Below, one piece after another: positions 52,004-61,865 of a stretch of 64,000 nt of DNA (position 1 is its first letter; every line of letters begins with the position of its first letter). The position numbers were made by a program, and so were the translations under genes. Source of the DNA: Sediminibacillus halophilus (GTDB taxonomy: Bacteria > Bacillota > Bacilli > Bacillales > Amphibacillaceae); the NCBI RefSeq assembly GCF_900103695.1, contig NZ_FNHF01000005.1, positions 18,711-82,710 on the forward strand. Direction: 5' to 3'. A model generated the notes under the pieces. The model did not search any database and was not told the DNA's origin. It saw only the letters and a program-made list of their open reading frames with translations.

Positions 52004-52522
52004 GGAATGAAAGGAATGAGCTACCTGTACTAAATCTTGTTTGGACACGTCATTTCTTTGTTGTTGGCTGACCCCTAATGTATTTTCCCGATAAGACATT
52101 TTGTAGGTAACGCCATCCCGCTTCCAGCTGAGTATTTTTGCAAACGAATTGTCGACATATTTACCCTCCAGCTGGTCATCGATGGTAACTGTTTCTGCTT
52201 CGACAAGTCCTGTATCGATGTCACCCTCCATAAATTGGATAGACAGCAAATCATTTTCCTGTGTATAGAAACTAATATCCAGTGCCTCGTTCTCATTGTC
52301 TTTCAGGTAATAGCGGTCTGACACCAGGAAAGCGACTTCCATCGGCACGTATTCCGGTAAATCCGGGTTAAACGATAGCTCCGCCGCTGCACTTTCTGCC
52401 TTTTCTTTTTGGTAATCATAAAACCCTTCTGGAATGGAGGATGACTGCTGACATGAGGCCAGAAATAGCAGCAAGGACAAAAGTAGCAATATTCGTGGTA
52501 GAAAAAAATGCAATGGCGACAA
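52001..52522 (-). CDS. Lipoprotein, function unknown
   Basis: A protein of 173 residues with a clear lipoprotein signal (hydrophobic run ILLLLSLLLFLASC). The mature part has PDLPEYVPMEVAFLVSDRYY and beta-rich segments that loosely recall DUF4367-type domains of Bacillus. I chose TTG 52522 because AAAGGAGG lies just before it; the ATG at 52558 gives 12 extra basic residues and lacks such a site. It is transcribed alone. Confidence 0.7.
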   Translation of the reverse strand: MSPLHFFLPRILLLLSLLLFLASCQQSSSIPEGFYDYQKEKAESAAAELSFNPDLPEYVPMEVAFLVSDRYYLKDNENEALDISFYTQENDLLSIQFMEGDIDTGLVEAETVTIDDQLEGKYVDNSFAKILSWKRDGVTYKMSYRENTLGVSQQQRNDVSKQDLVQVAHSFHS

Positions 52523-52929
52523 CAGAATGATCCTCCTTTTTTTCCACCATTTTACCATTTATTCCATACCAGCTAAATGGTTTTAGCGAAATATCCCCGA
52601 TTTTTAGAATAACCTGGCCATTTGCAGCTTTCCCTTAAACAGCAAAAACAGAAGATACCAGTCCAGGCACCTCCCGTCATGATTCGCTATTTAAGCGGCA
52701 CCCACTACAACACTTTTTCAGGTGACATCTAAGCACTGCAGTGCGGTTACAAGTCCAAAATTACTCTTCAGTGAGAGACCTTTCTTCCAGCATTTTTTCA
52801 GAAGTGTTTGGTCTGGGTGTATATCACATCTTTTGCAACGCATATCCACCCATCGAAAAACCCGCTACAAATGTACCTTGCTAGTCCGGAAGTTTTTATT
52901 AAAGACTTACTAAACAATATTATATGTTA
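52523..52929. other. Intergenic gap without recognisable gene
   Basis: About 400 bp between two minus-strand genes. I find no convincing ORF, terminator or repeat; it must contain the promoter of the lipoprotein gene. Confidence 0.45.
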
Positions 52930-53403
52930 CTAAAATCTGCTTTTTTGCAACTTCCGAATATATACAATTTGACCAATATGATAGGCGTTATGTGTAATAG
53001 CATTACCAAGTAACTCATACCATTTTGCTGATACAGGAAATCCATTGACATCACTTTTGAGTTGTTCCTCGGATAATAAATCCTGCCATTGTAACAGCAC
53101 CACTACTAGCCGATTTCTTAACTCCATAAACCTTTTATTTTCAGGAACAACGAAACTTTTATTATTATCTCCAATAAAGGGAACTGCTTTCACATCAGAT
53201 CTTTGATACCTTATTTGCCATGTTTCATTCCAGTAAATTAGATGCTGTACGATTTCAGCAATACTATGACTCTCATCGGCAGGCTTCCAAAATGCTTCTT
53301 CCTCTGATAAATTTTCAACTGTTTCAATAAATGGTGGATACCAGCTAGGGTCATTCGTATTTGCCAAAAACTGATCTAATAAAACCTCTTTAACATGTTT
53401 CAT
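52930..53403 (-). CDS. DinB-family protein
   Basis: A four-helix-bundle protein of 157 residues of the DinB/YfiT superfamily, which holds metal-dependent thiol transferases and many DNA-damage- or stress-induced proteins. Likely metal histidines are in IVQHLIYWNE and ITHNAYHIGQIVYIRK. No neighbouring gene hints at the function. AAAGGAGAT precedes the ATG. Confidence 0.85.
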   Translation of the reverse strand: MKHVKEVLLDQFLANTNDPSWYPPFIETVENLSEEEAFWKPADESHSIAEIVQHLIYWNETWQIRYQRSDVKAVPFIGDNNKSFVVPENKRFMELRNRLVVVLLQWQDLLSEEQLKSDVNGFPVSAKWYELLGNAITHNAYHIGQIVYIRKLQKSRF

Positions 53404-53587
53404 ACTTTTATCTCCTTTTTTATAAAGGTTCAGAGATTCTTTTAATACAACTTTCCATCGACTTTATTACTAATTTCTTTAAATCTCATTAAAATCCTTT
53501 TCTAATTCAACAATTGTGCGACTGGAGATCATTAGTTAATCACTGCTGTTACACTAAACTAACCCGTTCGTTCAACCAGCTTATTAG

Positions 53588-53629
53588 AAAAAAACAGAAG
53601 ACCAAATCATATACGATTCGGTCTTCTAT
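53588..53629 (-). terminator. Terminator of yhbH
   Basis: On the minus strand GAAGACCGAATC and GATTTGGTCTTC pair, followed by TGTTTTTTT. Confidence 0.85.
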
Positions 53630-53677
53630 CGTGTGTTTCTCCAAAAAATACCTACTTAAGGTAACTTTTTTGACTTT

Positions 53678-54838
53678 CTAAGAGAGAACCTCTTCCTGTT
53701 GGTTGTTAAAAAAACGCTTCATCGCATAAAATACATCTGCTTTTTTCCTGAGAATATAATAGCGAAATTTCGGTGATTCTATTTTATTGTAGACTTGCAT
53801 TAAAGTAGAATGGCGGTTGTACTGATTGACTTCCCCATAGCCGAACATACTTGATTTTTCAATTAATTCCTCGACAAGCGTCACACATCTCCGGTTATCA
53901 GATGTCAGATTATCACCGTCTGAGAAATGGAAAGGATAAATGTTATACTGTTCCGGTGGATACTTGGAATCAATGATTTCCAATGCCTTTCGATAGGCGG
54001 AAGAGCAAATGGTCCCCCCGCTTTCCCCTTTCGTGAAAAACGATTCCTCATCCACTACCTTTGCTTCGGTGTGATGGGCGATAAATTCGATGTCCACCGT
54101 TTCATATTTGGAACGCAGGAATTTGGCCATCCAGAAAAAGAAGCTCCTCGCCACGTATTTTTCAAACAATCCCATCGATCCACTCGTATCCATCATTGCC
54201 AACACGACAGCCTTGGATTCCGGCTTTTCGATATCATCCCACGTTTTATAACGGAGGTCCTCCGGATAAATCGGATTGAATCCTGATTTGCCGGCCATTG
54301 CATTGCGCTTGTAAGCTTCCAGCATCGATCGCTTTTTGTCGATATTGCCGGTCAGCCCCTTTTTTCGGATATCCCGGAATTCAAAATGAGAGGTAACGAT
54401 ATTGTCTTTTTCCTTTTCTTGCAGGTTGGGCAGCTCCAGTTGATGAAAAAAGGCTTCTTCCAATTCCTCAAAAGAAACCTCCGCTTCATAATAGTCATGC
54501 CCTGCCTGGTCACCGGCACCCGAGTCATTTCCGGCGGCTTTCTGTGGCCTGCCGTCGCTTGCCACGACATCCCCCACATTGCTATCACCGTCACCCTGCC
54601 CTGCATGTTTGTTTTTATCCTGGCTGTAACGGATTTTATATTCATCGAGGGAACGGATCGGAATCCGCACCATATCCTTCCCCCGGGACATAATGATATT
54701 CTCTTCCGTTATTAAATCAGGCAGCTTTTTCCGTAATACGTCCTGGACTTTGTCTTGGTGGCGCTTCTGGTCATCGAACCCTTTTCTATGGAGGGACCAA
54801 TCTTCTTCGGAAATCACAAAATTCTTCGAATCAGCCAT
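53678..54838 (-). CDS. yhbH: YhbH sporulation protein (UPF0229/DUF444)
   Basis: A cytosolic protein of 386 residues with a C-terminal von Willebrand A-like domain: [10 protein letters not shown] is a MIDAS-type DxSxS motif. YhbH, PrkA and SpoVR form a conserved sporulation/stress set in Bacillales. The linker about 80-115 is rich in G, D and Q. The start ATG has GGAGGGTAA ahead. Start of the region that continues on the minus strand into ger operon 2, but transcription units are separate. Confidence 0.94.
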   Translation of the reverse strand: MADSKNFVISEEDWSLHRKGFDDQKRHQDKVQDVLRKKLPDLITEENIIMSRGKDMVRIPIRSLDEYKIRYSQDKNKHAGQGDGDSNVGDVVASDGRPQKAAGNDSGAGDQAGHDYYEAEVSFEELEEAFFHQLELPNLQEKEKDNIVTSHFEFRDIRKKGLTGNIDKKRSMLEAYKRNAMAGKSGFNPIYPEDLRYKTWDDIEKPESKAVVLAMMDTSGSMGLFEKYVARSFFFWMAKFLRSKYETVDIEFIAHHTEAKVVDEESFFTKGESGGTICSSAYRKALEIIDSKYPPEQYNIYPFHFSDGDNLTSDNRRCVTLVEELIEKSSMFGYGEVNQYNRHSTLMQVYNKIESPKFRYYILRKKADVFYAMKRFFNNQQEEVLS

Positions 54839-54922
54839 CTATTACCCTCCTTCGTTTTATTATTTCTATAGTATGCAAGACAGGTTTATTTGATTAAAGA
54901 TTTTGATAATTGGACGGTCTCT

Positions 54923-56044
54923 TTAGTTGGTGATTCCGTGTGATTGAATCTCAAATGTGATGGAAGGATTGATCTCGATATCGGCATAAACTTCATTCCA
55001 ATTAAGTTTTTTCCAGGCCTTTGGGTGATACGCCTGTAGTCTCCGTCCAAGGCCAAGCGCGTCGGAATTCACTTCCTGTAATTGCCCTAGGATTTCCTTT
55101 GCTTCCTTTGTAAGATCTTTTTCGATCTGCTTTTCCAATTCCTTGATTTTCTTTGCGCTTTGCAAATGGTTGGGCGGATATTCCAGCACATCAGCCTCCA
55201 TTTTCAGCTTTATTTCGACTTTAGGAAGGCTCCCATGGGTATCGAAGGACAATTTCCGGTGAATTTCCTTGACATCCACTGTAATAAAATCATTTACATC
55301 TGGATGGTCATCTCCCCCTACTTTGCGGGTCATCTGGGCATCTGCTCCCCTTATACCTTTCATTAAGAGGAAGAGCACCGCCTTTTCCGAAGGCAAGTAA
55401 CTGCCGCTGTAAGATTGGCCGCTAAAAAGCGCAAGTCCACGGTATTCCAGGATGCTTTCTTCCTGATTTACAGTTAGGTAGGGTAGGACAAAATCCTGGC
55501 CTGGCTCCAACAACTCCGAACAAATCAACTGGATATTTGTGTTGGGCATATGAGTCGATCTTCTTTCTCCTGTCAGCATGCCGGTGATGTATTCACTGAT
55601 CCGGGGCTCTCCGGATACGCTTAGGGAAAGAGCGTCTTTGACTGTTCCCCCTACCACAGCAAGCTGTGCATGAAGGTTGCTTTTTGGGTCGCGGTAAAAC
55701 ATATCCAAATAAGCATAGATATCTTTCTTAGCAAGTTCTTCACCCAGCAGCAGTACATGAAGCTTGGACTGATCAAAACGTTTGGAGATTTTTTGGTCGA
55801 TATGGGTTCTTGTATCCAGTGGCGAATGACCGGCCGCAGAAACGATTTGTGTTTGTTCCGCACCAGGCCCTTCTGAAGAGCTTTGCACATTGGTGATTAC
55901 CACTGTACTTTCCACTTTTCCTTCATCCGCCGCATCAACTCCTGCAGCCAACACCAGTTTTACGTTTTTAAATTGGCGCTGATCCCAACAGCCTGTCAAC
56001 AATAGCAGGCTTAGGACAAGTGGGAGCAACTTAAACCTTGCCAT
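54923..56044 (-). CDS. Spore germination receptor subunit C (GerC lipoprotein), operon 2
   Basis: A lipoprotein of 373 residues (signal LLLLTGC then WDQRQFKN, the classic GerC opening). C-terminal features LEKQIEKDLTKEAKEILGQL and DALGLGRRLQAYHP match the family. The ATG overlaps the B gene stop by 14 bp. It is only distantly similar to the C subunit at 35583, so the two receptors are not recent duplicates. Confidence 0.94.
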   Translation of the reverse strand: MARFKLLPLVLSLLLLTGCWDQRQFKNVKLVLAAGVDAADEGKVESTVVITNVQSSSEGPGAEQTQIVSAAGHSPLDTRTHIDQKISKRFDQSKLHVLLLGEELAKKDIYAYLDMFYRDPKSNLHAQLAVVGGTVKDALSLSVSGEPRISEYITGMLTGERRSTHMPNTNIQLICSELLEPGQDFVLPYLTVNQEESILEYRGLALFSGQSYSGSYLPSEKAVLFLLMKGIRGADAQMTRKVGGDDHPDVNDFITVDVKEIHRKLSFDTHGSLPKVEIKLKMEADVLEYPPNHLQSAKKIKELEKQIEKDLTKEAKEILGQLQEVNSDALGLGRRLQAYHPKAWKKLNWNEVYADIEINPSITFEIQSHGITN

Positions 56045-57143
56045 GGCGCTTCCTCCTTATAAACCGGTAAATAGAGACTGTATACAGCATAAGAAACAAC
56101 GGTATTACATTCGAAAATACCATCGATACGTGTGTGACGAATTGGGTGAACGAGTCGATTGGCTGTTCATCGATCCCCACAATCAACGAAGCCACTACGA
56201 TGAGGGTAGTAGAAAACACCGCAAACCGGGATGGTTTTTTGGAGTGGAACATGTCAGTCAATCCTTTGCTTGCCATGAACAGATACGTGGAGAACGAAGT
56301 GGCAACCGAAACAATCCACATGGATAACAGAAACAAGTCGACCCTGCTAATCACATGTAGTTCAATGGCTTTCAATAAATACAACACGGGCTGGGGCACA
56401 AAGGTGATTTCACTAGTACTAAAGTAAGTGAACGAGACAAACACGACAAATAAATAAAACAGAATAACGAACAAGTTTGCGTAGGACATCGTTTTTAACC
56501 GCTCTGCCGGCGTCCCCTTCGTATGCGGATAGAGATAGAAAAAGGAAATGTAGCCAAGCATCGCCAACACAGCGGCTTGAGCCCCCTTGACTAGTTGTGG
56601 AATAGGAGTCTGGCCGACCGGAAGCAAATAAACCAGCTGAATGTCAGGCAAAGCAGACACTAGCAATAAAAAAATAATCACCAGCAATATAGATACAAAT
56701 GTGTAAATCCGTGCCATGACAAGCAGTCCGCTCGATATCAGATACAAACAGGTAAATGCGAGCAGGATCGCCAGCACCCAAAAAGGAGTGTTCGGCAGAA
56801 TCCATAAGTGGAGCATTCTACCGAATAAAACGAGAATCAATACACAAACACAAACGAAGTATAAATAATAAGCACTGCTCAGCAGTTTGCCTATTGCATT
56901 TCCGAATAGCTTCGGCAAGAAGGAAATCAGATCGTCATCTGGAAACTGGCGCGCAGTCAGCCACATGGCCACTATAAGCAATTGGATGCACAATCCTGCT
57001 AGGACGAATGATATCCAGCCGTCCTGTTTGGCCGCCTGATGTAAATCAAACGGAAGAGACAAGACTCCAACCCCAATCTGGGTTTGGATGATAATAAAAA
57101 AAAACTGGCGTCGTGAAATTTTCTTATTTTCTGTTCTTGCCAT
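56031..57143 (-). CDS. Spore germination receptor subunit B (permease), operon 2
   Basis: A membrane protein of 370 residues with about ten helices. RQFFFIIIQTQIGVGVLSLPFDL at the N-terminus (given in part as IIIQTQIGVGVLSLP) is the GerB/GerKB hallmark. I chose ATG 57143 preceded by GGAGGCGG; the frame is open 18 codons further into the A gene. It overlaps the A gene by 20 bp. Confidence 0.93.
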   Translation of the reverse strand: MARTENKKISRRQFFFIIIQTQIGVGVLSLPFDLHQAAKQDGWISFVLAGLCIQLLIVAMWLTARQFPDDDLISFLPKLFGNAIGKLLSSAYYLYFVCVCVLILVLFGRMLHLWILPNTPFWVLAILLAFTCLYLISSGLLVMARIYTFVSILLVIIFLLLVSALPDIQLVYLLPVGQTPIPQLVKGAQAAVLAMLGYISFFYLYPHTKGTPAERLKTMSYANLFVILFYLFVVFVSFTYFSTSEITFVPQPVLYLLKAIELHVISRVDLFLLSMWIVSVATSFSTYLFMASKGLTDMFHSKKPSRFAVFSTTLIVVASLIVGIDEQPIDSFTQFVTHVSMVFSNVIPLFLMLYTVSIYRFIRRKRHGKV

Positions 57144-58626
57144 CCCGCCTCCACTCCCTCGATGTGGCCTGTGTTTTCCCCTTGATTGGTTTTGCATTTT
57201 TCGGCCGTGTATTCATTTTAAATAATGGAAGACGAATAAAAGTATCCTTTAAATCTTTTACATGCAAGGGGGCGAGCGGCGCAAAATAAGGTGTTCCGAA
57301 TGATTCCATTCTGCTTAAATGGATCAACAATAGCAGCATGCCGAAGACAATTCCGACAAATCCGAGTGTCGCCGATAAGATAATCAGCGGAAAGGTCAAC
57401 AGCCGTAAAGTTGTGCTCATCTCATTGGAGGGGACGACGAACGAAGCAATCGCCGTCAAAGCAACGACAATGATCATAAAATTGGAAACAAGCCCCGCAC
57501 GGACTATGGCATCCCCGATGACCAAACCGCCTACAATACCGATGGTCTGGCCGACTGGGGTTGGCAGCCTGATTCCGGCTTCCCTAATCAGTTCGATGAT
57601 GATGACCATCACCAATGCTTCGATAATAGGCGGATAAGCAATTTCATTGATGGAACTTTTTACCGGGATGACCAAATCCTTGGGAATCACTTCAAAATGA
57701 AACCCAACTATCGAAATATAAAAGGCCGGCAGCCCGATAGCAATGATAAAGCTGAACAAGCGGATTAAACGAATGAACGTACCGGTAAACCAACGAGAAT
57801 TATAGTCATCCGGAGACTGGTAAAAGGCAAAAAAAGTTGCCGGTGCCATCAGACAGGTCGAACTCCCCTCCGATAAGACTGCGACTCTTCCTTCCATCAA
57901 ATTGGCCACTGTTTTATCAGGACGTTCGGTATTGATCATCTGGGGAAAGGGTGAATAAGCGTGATCCTCGATAAATTCTTCGATAAATCCTGGGCTGATA
58001 ATGAAATCAACGGAAATATCCTTCAACCTTGTTTTCACCTTATCTACAAGCTGAGGATTTGCGACCCCATCCAAGTATACAAGAGCAACTTTTGTATTTG
58101 TCAGTTTTCCCAGCTTCTCAAACGTGACTACAAGGTTTTCATTCTCGATCCGTTTGCGAATCAGATTGATGTTGATCATTAAATTGTCAATAAACCCTTC
58201 ATGAGAACCGCGGACCACTTTTTCATTGTCCGGCTCTTCCACGCTGCGGTTAAATGCGGAGGTAGTATTGAAGAGAAGCATGTCTGCGCTTCCATCGATG
58301 GCAAAAGCGCTATGTCCTTTTAAAAGGAGTTTAATGATCTCTTTACGGTCATGTACTTTTTTGCCACTGGAAAACTTCATGACTTCCTGGTCGTCCATTT
58401 TCATGTATGGCTTAAAAAATTCATTCTGGATTTTTGCCTGATCGGCCAGTGATTCCAGATAAAAGAGTACAGCCCTGCCTTCTTCCAAAATCCGAAGCTT
58501 TAAATCATCGGAACGGTGGAACGCTTCCACAAAATACGTAATATTCTCCTGTAAAGAAGTCGTATTTCGTTCAGTTTTCTGTTTTTGTTCTTTTGGTTTT
58601 TGCCTCAAGGACTTGAAAGGTTTCAT
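57124..58626 (-). CDS. Spore germination receptor subunit A (GerA family), operon 2
   Basis: An A subunit of 500 residues: soluble N-terminal half and C-terminal membrane helices. Blocks EVIPKDLVIPVKSSINEIAYPP, REAGIRLPTPVGQTIGIVGG, GRVAVLSEGSSTCLMAPATFFAFYQSPDDY and SNEMSTTLRLLTFPLI (in parts) are typical. The start codon follows GGGGGTGGC. First gene of A-B-C operon 2, driven by a sigma G promoter. Confidence 0.95.
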   Translation of the reverse strand: MKPFKSLRQKPKEQKQKTERNTTSLQENITYFVEAFHRSDDLKLRILEEGRAVLFYLESLADQAKIQNEFFKPYMKMDDQEVMKFSSGKKVHDRKEIIKLLLKGHSAFAIDGSADMLLFNTTSAFNRSVEEPDNEKVVRGSHEGFIDNLMININLIRKRIENENLVVTFEKLGKLTNTKVALVYLDGVANPQLVDKVKTRLKDISVDFIISPGFIEEFIEDHAYSPFPQMINTERPDKTVANLMEGRVAVLSEGSSTCLMAPATFFAFYQSPDDYNSRWFTGTFIRLIRLFSFIIAIGLPAFYISIVGFHFEVIPKDLVIPVKSSINEIAYPPIIEALVMVIIIELIREAGIRLPTPVGQTIGIVGGLVIGDAIVRAGLVSNFMIIVVALTAIASFVVPSNEMSTTLRLLTFPLIILSATLGFVGIVFGMLLLLIHLSRMESFGTPYFAPLAPLHVKDLKDTFIRLPLFKMNTRPKNAKPIKGKTQATSREWRRDGKNRK

Positions 58627-58661
58627 ATCCAGCCACCCCCACTACCCAGAAAATATACAGA

Positions 58662-58692
58662 TAGTATGTACCAGACATGCCAATATTACTCA
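58662..58692 (-). promoter_or_regulatory. Sigma G promoter of ger operon 2
   Basis: On the minus strand TGAGTA (58687-58692), 18 bp, CATACTA (58662-58668), 35 bp before the start codon. Same -10 as at 32909 and 19084. Confidence 0.78.
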
Positions 58693-58700
58693 AAACCAAA

Positions 58701-58778
58701 GTGGTGGGGACAGTCCCCCATCCAAATAACACTGCGTCGCGCTATCACTGCAGCGTGCTGGGGGACGGTCCCCTGATT
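58701..58778. repeat. REP-like GGGGACNGTCCCC doublet
   Basis: TGGGGACAGTCCCCCA (58705-58720) and TGGGGGACGGTCCCC (58759-58773) are each near-palindromic and inverted relative to each other, with an inner CACTGC/GCAGCGTG stem. It occupies the gap between the ger operon 2 promoter and the MFS gene. Confidence 0.65.
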
Positions 58779-60040
58779 TAGGAATGCAAGCGGCTTCCTT
58801 CTGGAACGGTCACGGTTTTTTTGAGGATGGCGACACGAGTGAATGCTATTCCAAACAGAATGAATAAAATATATAATACAGCCATGCTCATTCCGCCGAT
58901 TGCTTCCCCGACGATAATGCCCAGTGCACCGAACATTTTTCCGACTTGGAAGACAAACCCGTTAAATGCCATATAAGCTCCGCGTTTACTGTCATCAACA
59001 ATATCAGCGAGCATTGACTGCCTGGTCGGCACGTACAGTAATTCACCGATGGAAAGCACCACAACAGCCAGGAATAAACCTGGAATATGGTTGGAAAATG
59101 CCATGAATGCATAGCCACATCCAAACAGGACAAAACCAGCATACATAATCGGCTGTTCCGGTTTATTCTTAATCCACTTGGAAATCACCGCTGTAAACAG
59201 GACAATCATAACCGTATTGACCACCGTCAGCAGGCTAAGCAATCTAACACCGTCGACCAACACCTCGTGTCCTTCGATCCAGGTAAATGCCCTAGGAACA
59301 ATATCCTGTTCCAGCCTGACGGCGATAAAGTTGTTGCGCTGGAATTCCAACGACAAAATCGCAATCCCGCCAAGCGTGAACAATACGAATGGTAAATCTT
59401 TGATGACGGTCTGATAGCTCCGCAGCAACGGAAGCAACCCGTACTGTTTTTGAGCCGCGGTCTTTTCTGATTGCAACGTTTCCTTGATTAAGACACTGGT
59501 CATCCACAGCGTGATGACGCTCATCCCCACCAGACCAATCAACAATTCGAAGAAATGCGTTTTAAACAACCATCCTCCTATCATTAGCCCGAGCATCAAC
59601 GAAAGGTTGACAGCCCAGTAGTTGATCGAATACATGAATGCTCTCGTTTCTTTTGTACTGACATCGATCAGCATTGCTTCGGCAGCCGGGTTGATAAATC
59701 CGGTTGCAACACTAATGACAAGCATCATGGCAAAAGTCGCAATCGCCGATGTTCCCCAAGGAGCGTTGACCAGTAACATCCCGGTGAAAGCAAACAGTTT
59801 CATCGTCTCTCCCATAACCATCAACCGTTTTCTGCCGAGCATGTCTGCAAGAAAACCTCCGTACAAACCAGCTAAAAACTGAACAATCACATTGATCAAC
59901 AACAAAATCCCTGCAGCTGCCGCATTGATTTTATCGGTAAAATAAATTGCCATAAACGGAAAAATCATGGAACCGATGATTCGGCTGAGAAAAGAAGTAT
60001 AAATACGAACGCGAATATTTGGGTGAAGTGACTTGAACAT
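58778..60040 (-). CDS. MFS transporter
   Basis: A major facilitator permease of 420 residues with twelve predicted helices. The loop 2-3 motif appears as GGFLADMLGRKRLMVMGE and the second-half copy as YVPTRQSMLADIVDD. The family is broad (drug or sugar efflux). I chose ATG 60040 because AAGGAGGGGGGG precedes it; the frame is open 22 codons further without support. It is divergent from an SgrR-like regulator, the same layout as sgrR-setA in E. coli, where SetA is a sugar-efflux MFS protein. Confidence 0.88.
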   Translation of the reverse strand: MFKSLHPNIRVRIYTSFLSRIIGSMIFPFMAIYFTDKINAAAAGILLLINVIVQFLAGLYGGFLADMLGRKRLMVMGETMKLFAFTGMLLVNAPWGTSAIATFAMMLVISVATGFINPAAEAMLIDVSTKETRAFMYSINYWAVNLSLMLGLMIGGWLFKTHFFELLIGLVGMSVITLWMTSVLIKETLQSEKTAAQKQYGLLPLLRSYQTVIKDLPFVLFTLGGIAILSLEFQRNNFIAVRLEQDIVPRAFTWIEGHEVLVDGVRLLSLLTVVNTVMIVLFTAVISKWIKNKPEQPIMYAGFVLFGCGYAFMAFSNHIPGLFLAVVVLSIGELLYVPTRQSMLADIVDDSKRGAYMAFNGFVFQVGKMFGALGIIVGEAIGGMSMAVLYILFILFGIAFTRVAILKKTVTVPEGSRLHS

Positions 60041-60132
60041 GTGGCCCCCCCTCCTTCTGCTTTCTATTTTGCCTTTTCTTAAAAGGGGTAAAAAGGGTAT
60101 AATCAATCTATTAATGTCCCCTTTTCCAGGAG

Positions 60133-60819
60133 GTGAAGCTTATCAAGGATTTATCGTATTATACACTGCGAGCCCATTTATACGGTAAAGAGCAAAATAA
60201 ACAGGTGACTTTTAAATTCGAGGAACTGGAAACACTTTGGTTTTGTACGAGAAAAAACGTCAAACGAAAGCTGAAGAAGTTCCAGGAAGAAGACAAATTG
60301 ACGTATACACCAGGACTCGGCAGAGGAAATCCTTCCCGTTTAACCTTCCGTGATTCGTTTCAAAAAGAGATTGAACAGTTTGTTCAGGAGTCCATGCGGC
60401 AAGATAAGCTTGATGATCTTGTCCACTTATTGCAGCTTCCTATCCCTAAGGCATGGGTCGCAACTATCTCACCACAGCTGCAAAAGATGTTCGGTATGCA
60501 GGAGTCGAAGCAGGAGAAAGACGTTCTGCGCACAATTATCTCTCGGGATCTTAGTACGCTTGATCCCGTTTACAGTTCGATAACCGTGGAAAATCATATG
60601 ATCCAGCAACTAGGGGATACGCTCGTCACGTATAGCAGAAAAAGAGACGAAATCCGCCCCCGTCTCGCCCACCATTGGCAGGTAGATGAAAACAATACCA
60701 CGTGGACTTTTTACTTGCGAAAAGGGGTACGTTTCCATCATCAGGGCGCTTTCACAAGCCTCGATGTCAAACATACATTGAATCGGTTTAACCCGGCACA
60801 CCGTTTTACTGGCTTGTAA
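60133..60819 (+). CDS. SgrR-like regulator, N-terminal part (broken gene)
   Basis: N-terminal 228 residues of an SgrR-type regulator: a winged helix (about 1-110; LWFCTRKNVKRKLKKFQEEDKLTYTPGLGRGNPS, in part) and the start of a family 5 solute-binding domain (about 125 onward). It stops at 60819 after a frame change at the T run 60804-60807: adding one T restores the frame into 60828-61865. The GTG start used here overlaps its own ribosome binding site; the position 8 nt after GGAGG is ATC (60142-60144), which looks like a lost ATG. Confidence 0.7.
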   Translation: MKLIKDLSYYTLRAHLYGKEQNKQVTFKFEELETLWFCTRKNVKRKLKKFQEEDKLTYTPGLGRGNPSRLTFRDSFQKEIEQFVQESMRQDKLDDLVHLLQLPIPKAWVATISPQLQKMFGMQESKQEKDVLRTIISRDLSTLDPVYSSITVENHMIQQLGDTLVTYSRKRDEIRPRLAHHWQVDENNTTWTFYLRKGVRFHHQGAFTSLDVKHTLNRFNPAHRFTGL

Positions 60820-60827
60820 GCGATATT

Positions 60828-61865
60828 TTGGAAATCAACTGTCCAAATAGATATCAAATCACTATCAGGCTAAACAGACCTAATCCCTTTTTTCTTCGCT
60901 ATTTGAGCAGTATCAATCTATCCATCCTGCCCAAGGATGTACCTTTTGATGAACACCAATGGATCGGCACCGGGCCGTTTCGCTTAAAGGAACGCAGCAA
61001 GAAGCGGATCGTTTTGGAAGCCTTTGACCAATACTTCCTCGAGCGACCTTTTTTAGACCGGATTGAGTTTTGGAAAATACCGATGGATACAGTAAAAACC
61101 GTCACCTATAACATAAGCGTTGACGAAGCATTCGAGGAGGGCATTCAGAAAAAAGAAGTGGAAACCGGATTTCGCTTTCTCGCTTTCAATTTCACCAAAC
61201 AAACAGCTGTACAAAATCCACATTTCAGGACAGCGTTGTTTCACTTGCTTGACCCGTATAAAATGCACGAGGATTTGGGGCTGGAAATACCGGTGGAAGC
61301 CACCAGCTTCTTTCCATGGAAATCAGGACAACGCAGCAGAGATAAAGAACAGGTACCAGGATTACTGGAGTTATCCGGTTATCAGGGGGAACCATTGCAG
61401 CTGTATTGCCTCGAGTTTCCGAAAGCAAAAGAAGAAGCCGCATGGTTTCAGCGCCAAGCTTCCCAACACGGCATTAGGCTGGAGTTGAACAGCTTCAGTT
61501 TCGAAGACTTTTACTCTTTCACTTTCGATGACACGGCAGATATGGTATTCATGGGGGAAGTTTCGACATCAGACTATCATTTATCCTTTTTGGGCGCTTT
61601 TTACAATGAGGTCCTTTTGTTCAGACGCTTCATGACAGCAGACCAGCTCGCGAAAATCGACAACTGGCTGGAAGCATTCAAACAGTCTACAACCAATCAG
61701 GAAAGGGAAAAAATCATTGATGTGATGGAAGATTACTTGAAGGACAACCATCTGATCCTTTTTCAACATCACCCTGTTAAAAACAGAATCTTTCATCCAA
61801 TGATCCAGGATATCCGCTTTAAATCATTTGGCCAAGTGGACTTCCGAAAGTTGTGGGTGAAATAA
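60828..61865 (+). CDS. SgrR-like regulator, C-terminal solute-binding part (broken gene)
   Basis: The remaining 345 codons of the same gene in another frame: a family 5 extracellular-type solute-binding domain without signal peptide (IGTGPFRLKERSKKRIVLEAF, RFLAFNFTK, LFQHHPVKNRI). In SgrR this domain senses sugar-phosphate stress inside the cell. The frame upstream of the TTG reads WLVSDI, continuous with the N-terminal part once one base is restored. No ribosome binding site precedes 60828, so independent translation is unlikely. Confidence 0.7.
   Translation: MEINCPNRYQITIRLNRPNPFFLRYLSSINLSILPKDVPFDEHQWIGTGPFRLKERSKKRIVLEAFDQYFLERPFLDRIEFWKIPMDTVKTVTYNISVDEAFEEGIQKKEVETGFRFLAFNFTKQTAVQNPHFRTALFHLLDPYKMHEDLGLEIPVEATSFFPWKSGQRSRDKEQVPGLLELSGYQGEPLQLYCLEFPKAKEEAAWFQRQASQHGIRLELNSFSFEDFYSFTFDDTADMVFMGEVSTSDYHLSFLGAFYNEVLLFRRFMTADQLAKIDNWLEAFKQSTTNQEREKIIDVMEDYLKDNHLILFQHHPVKNRIFHPMIQDIRFKSFGQVDFRKLWVK

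Noticed and set aside
60828-61865. A free-standing solute-binding protein gene
   Set aside because: No signal peptide and no ribosome binding site, and the frame continues the SgrR-like gene upstream after one base is restored.
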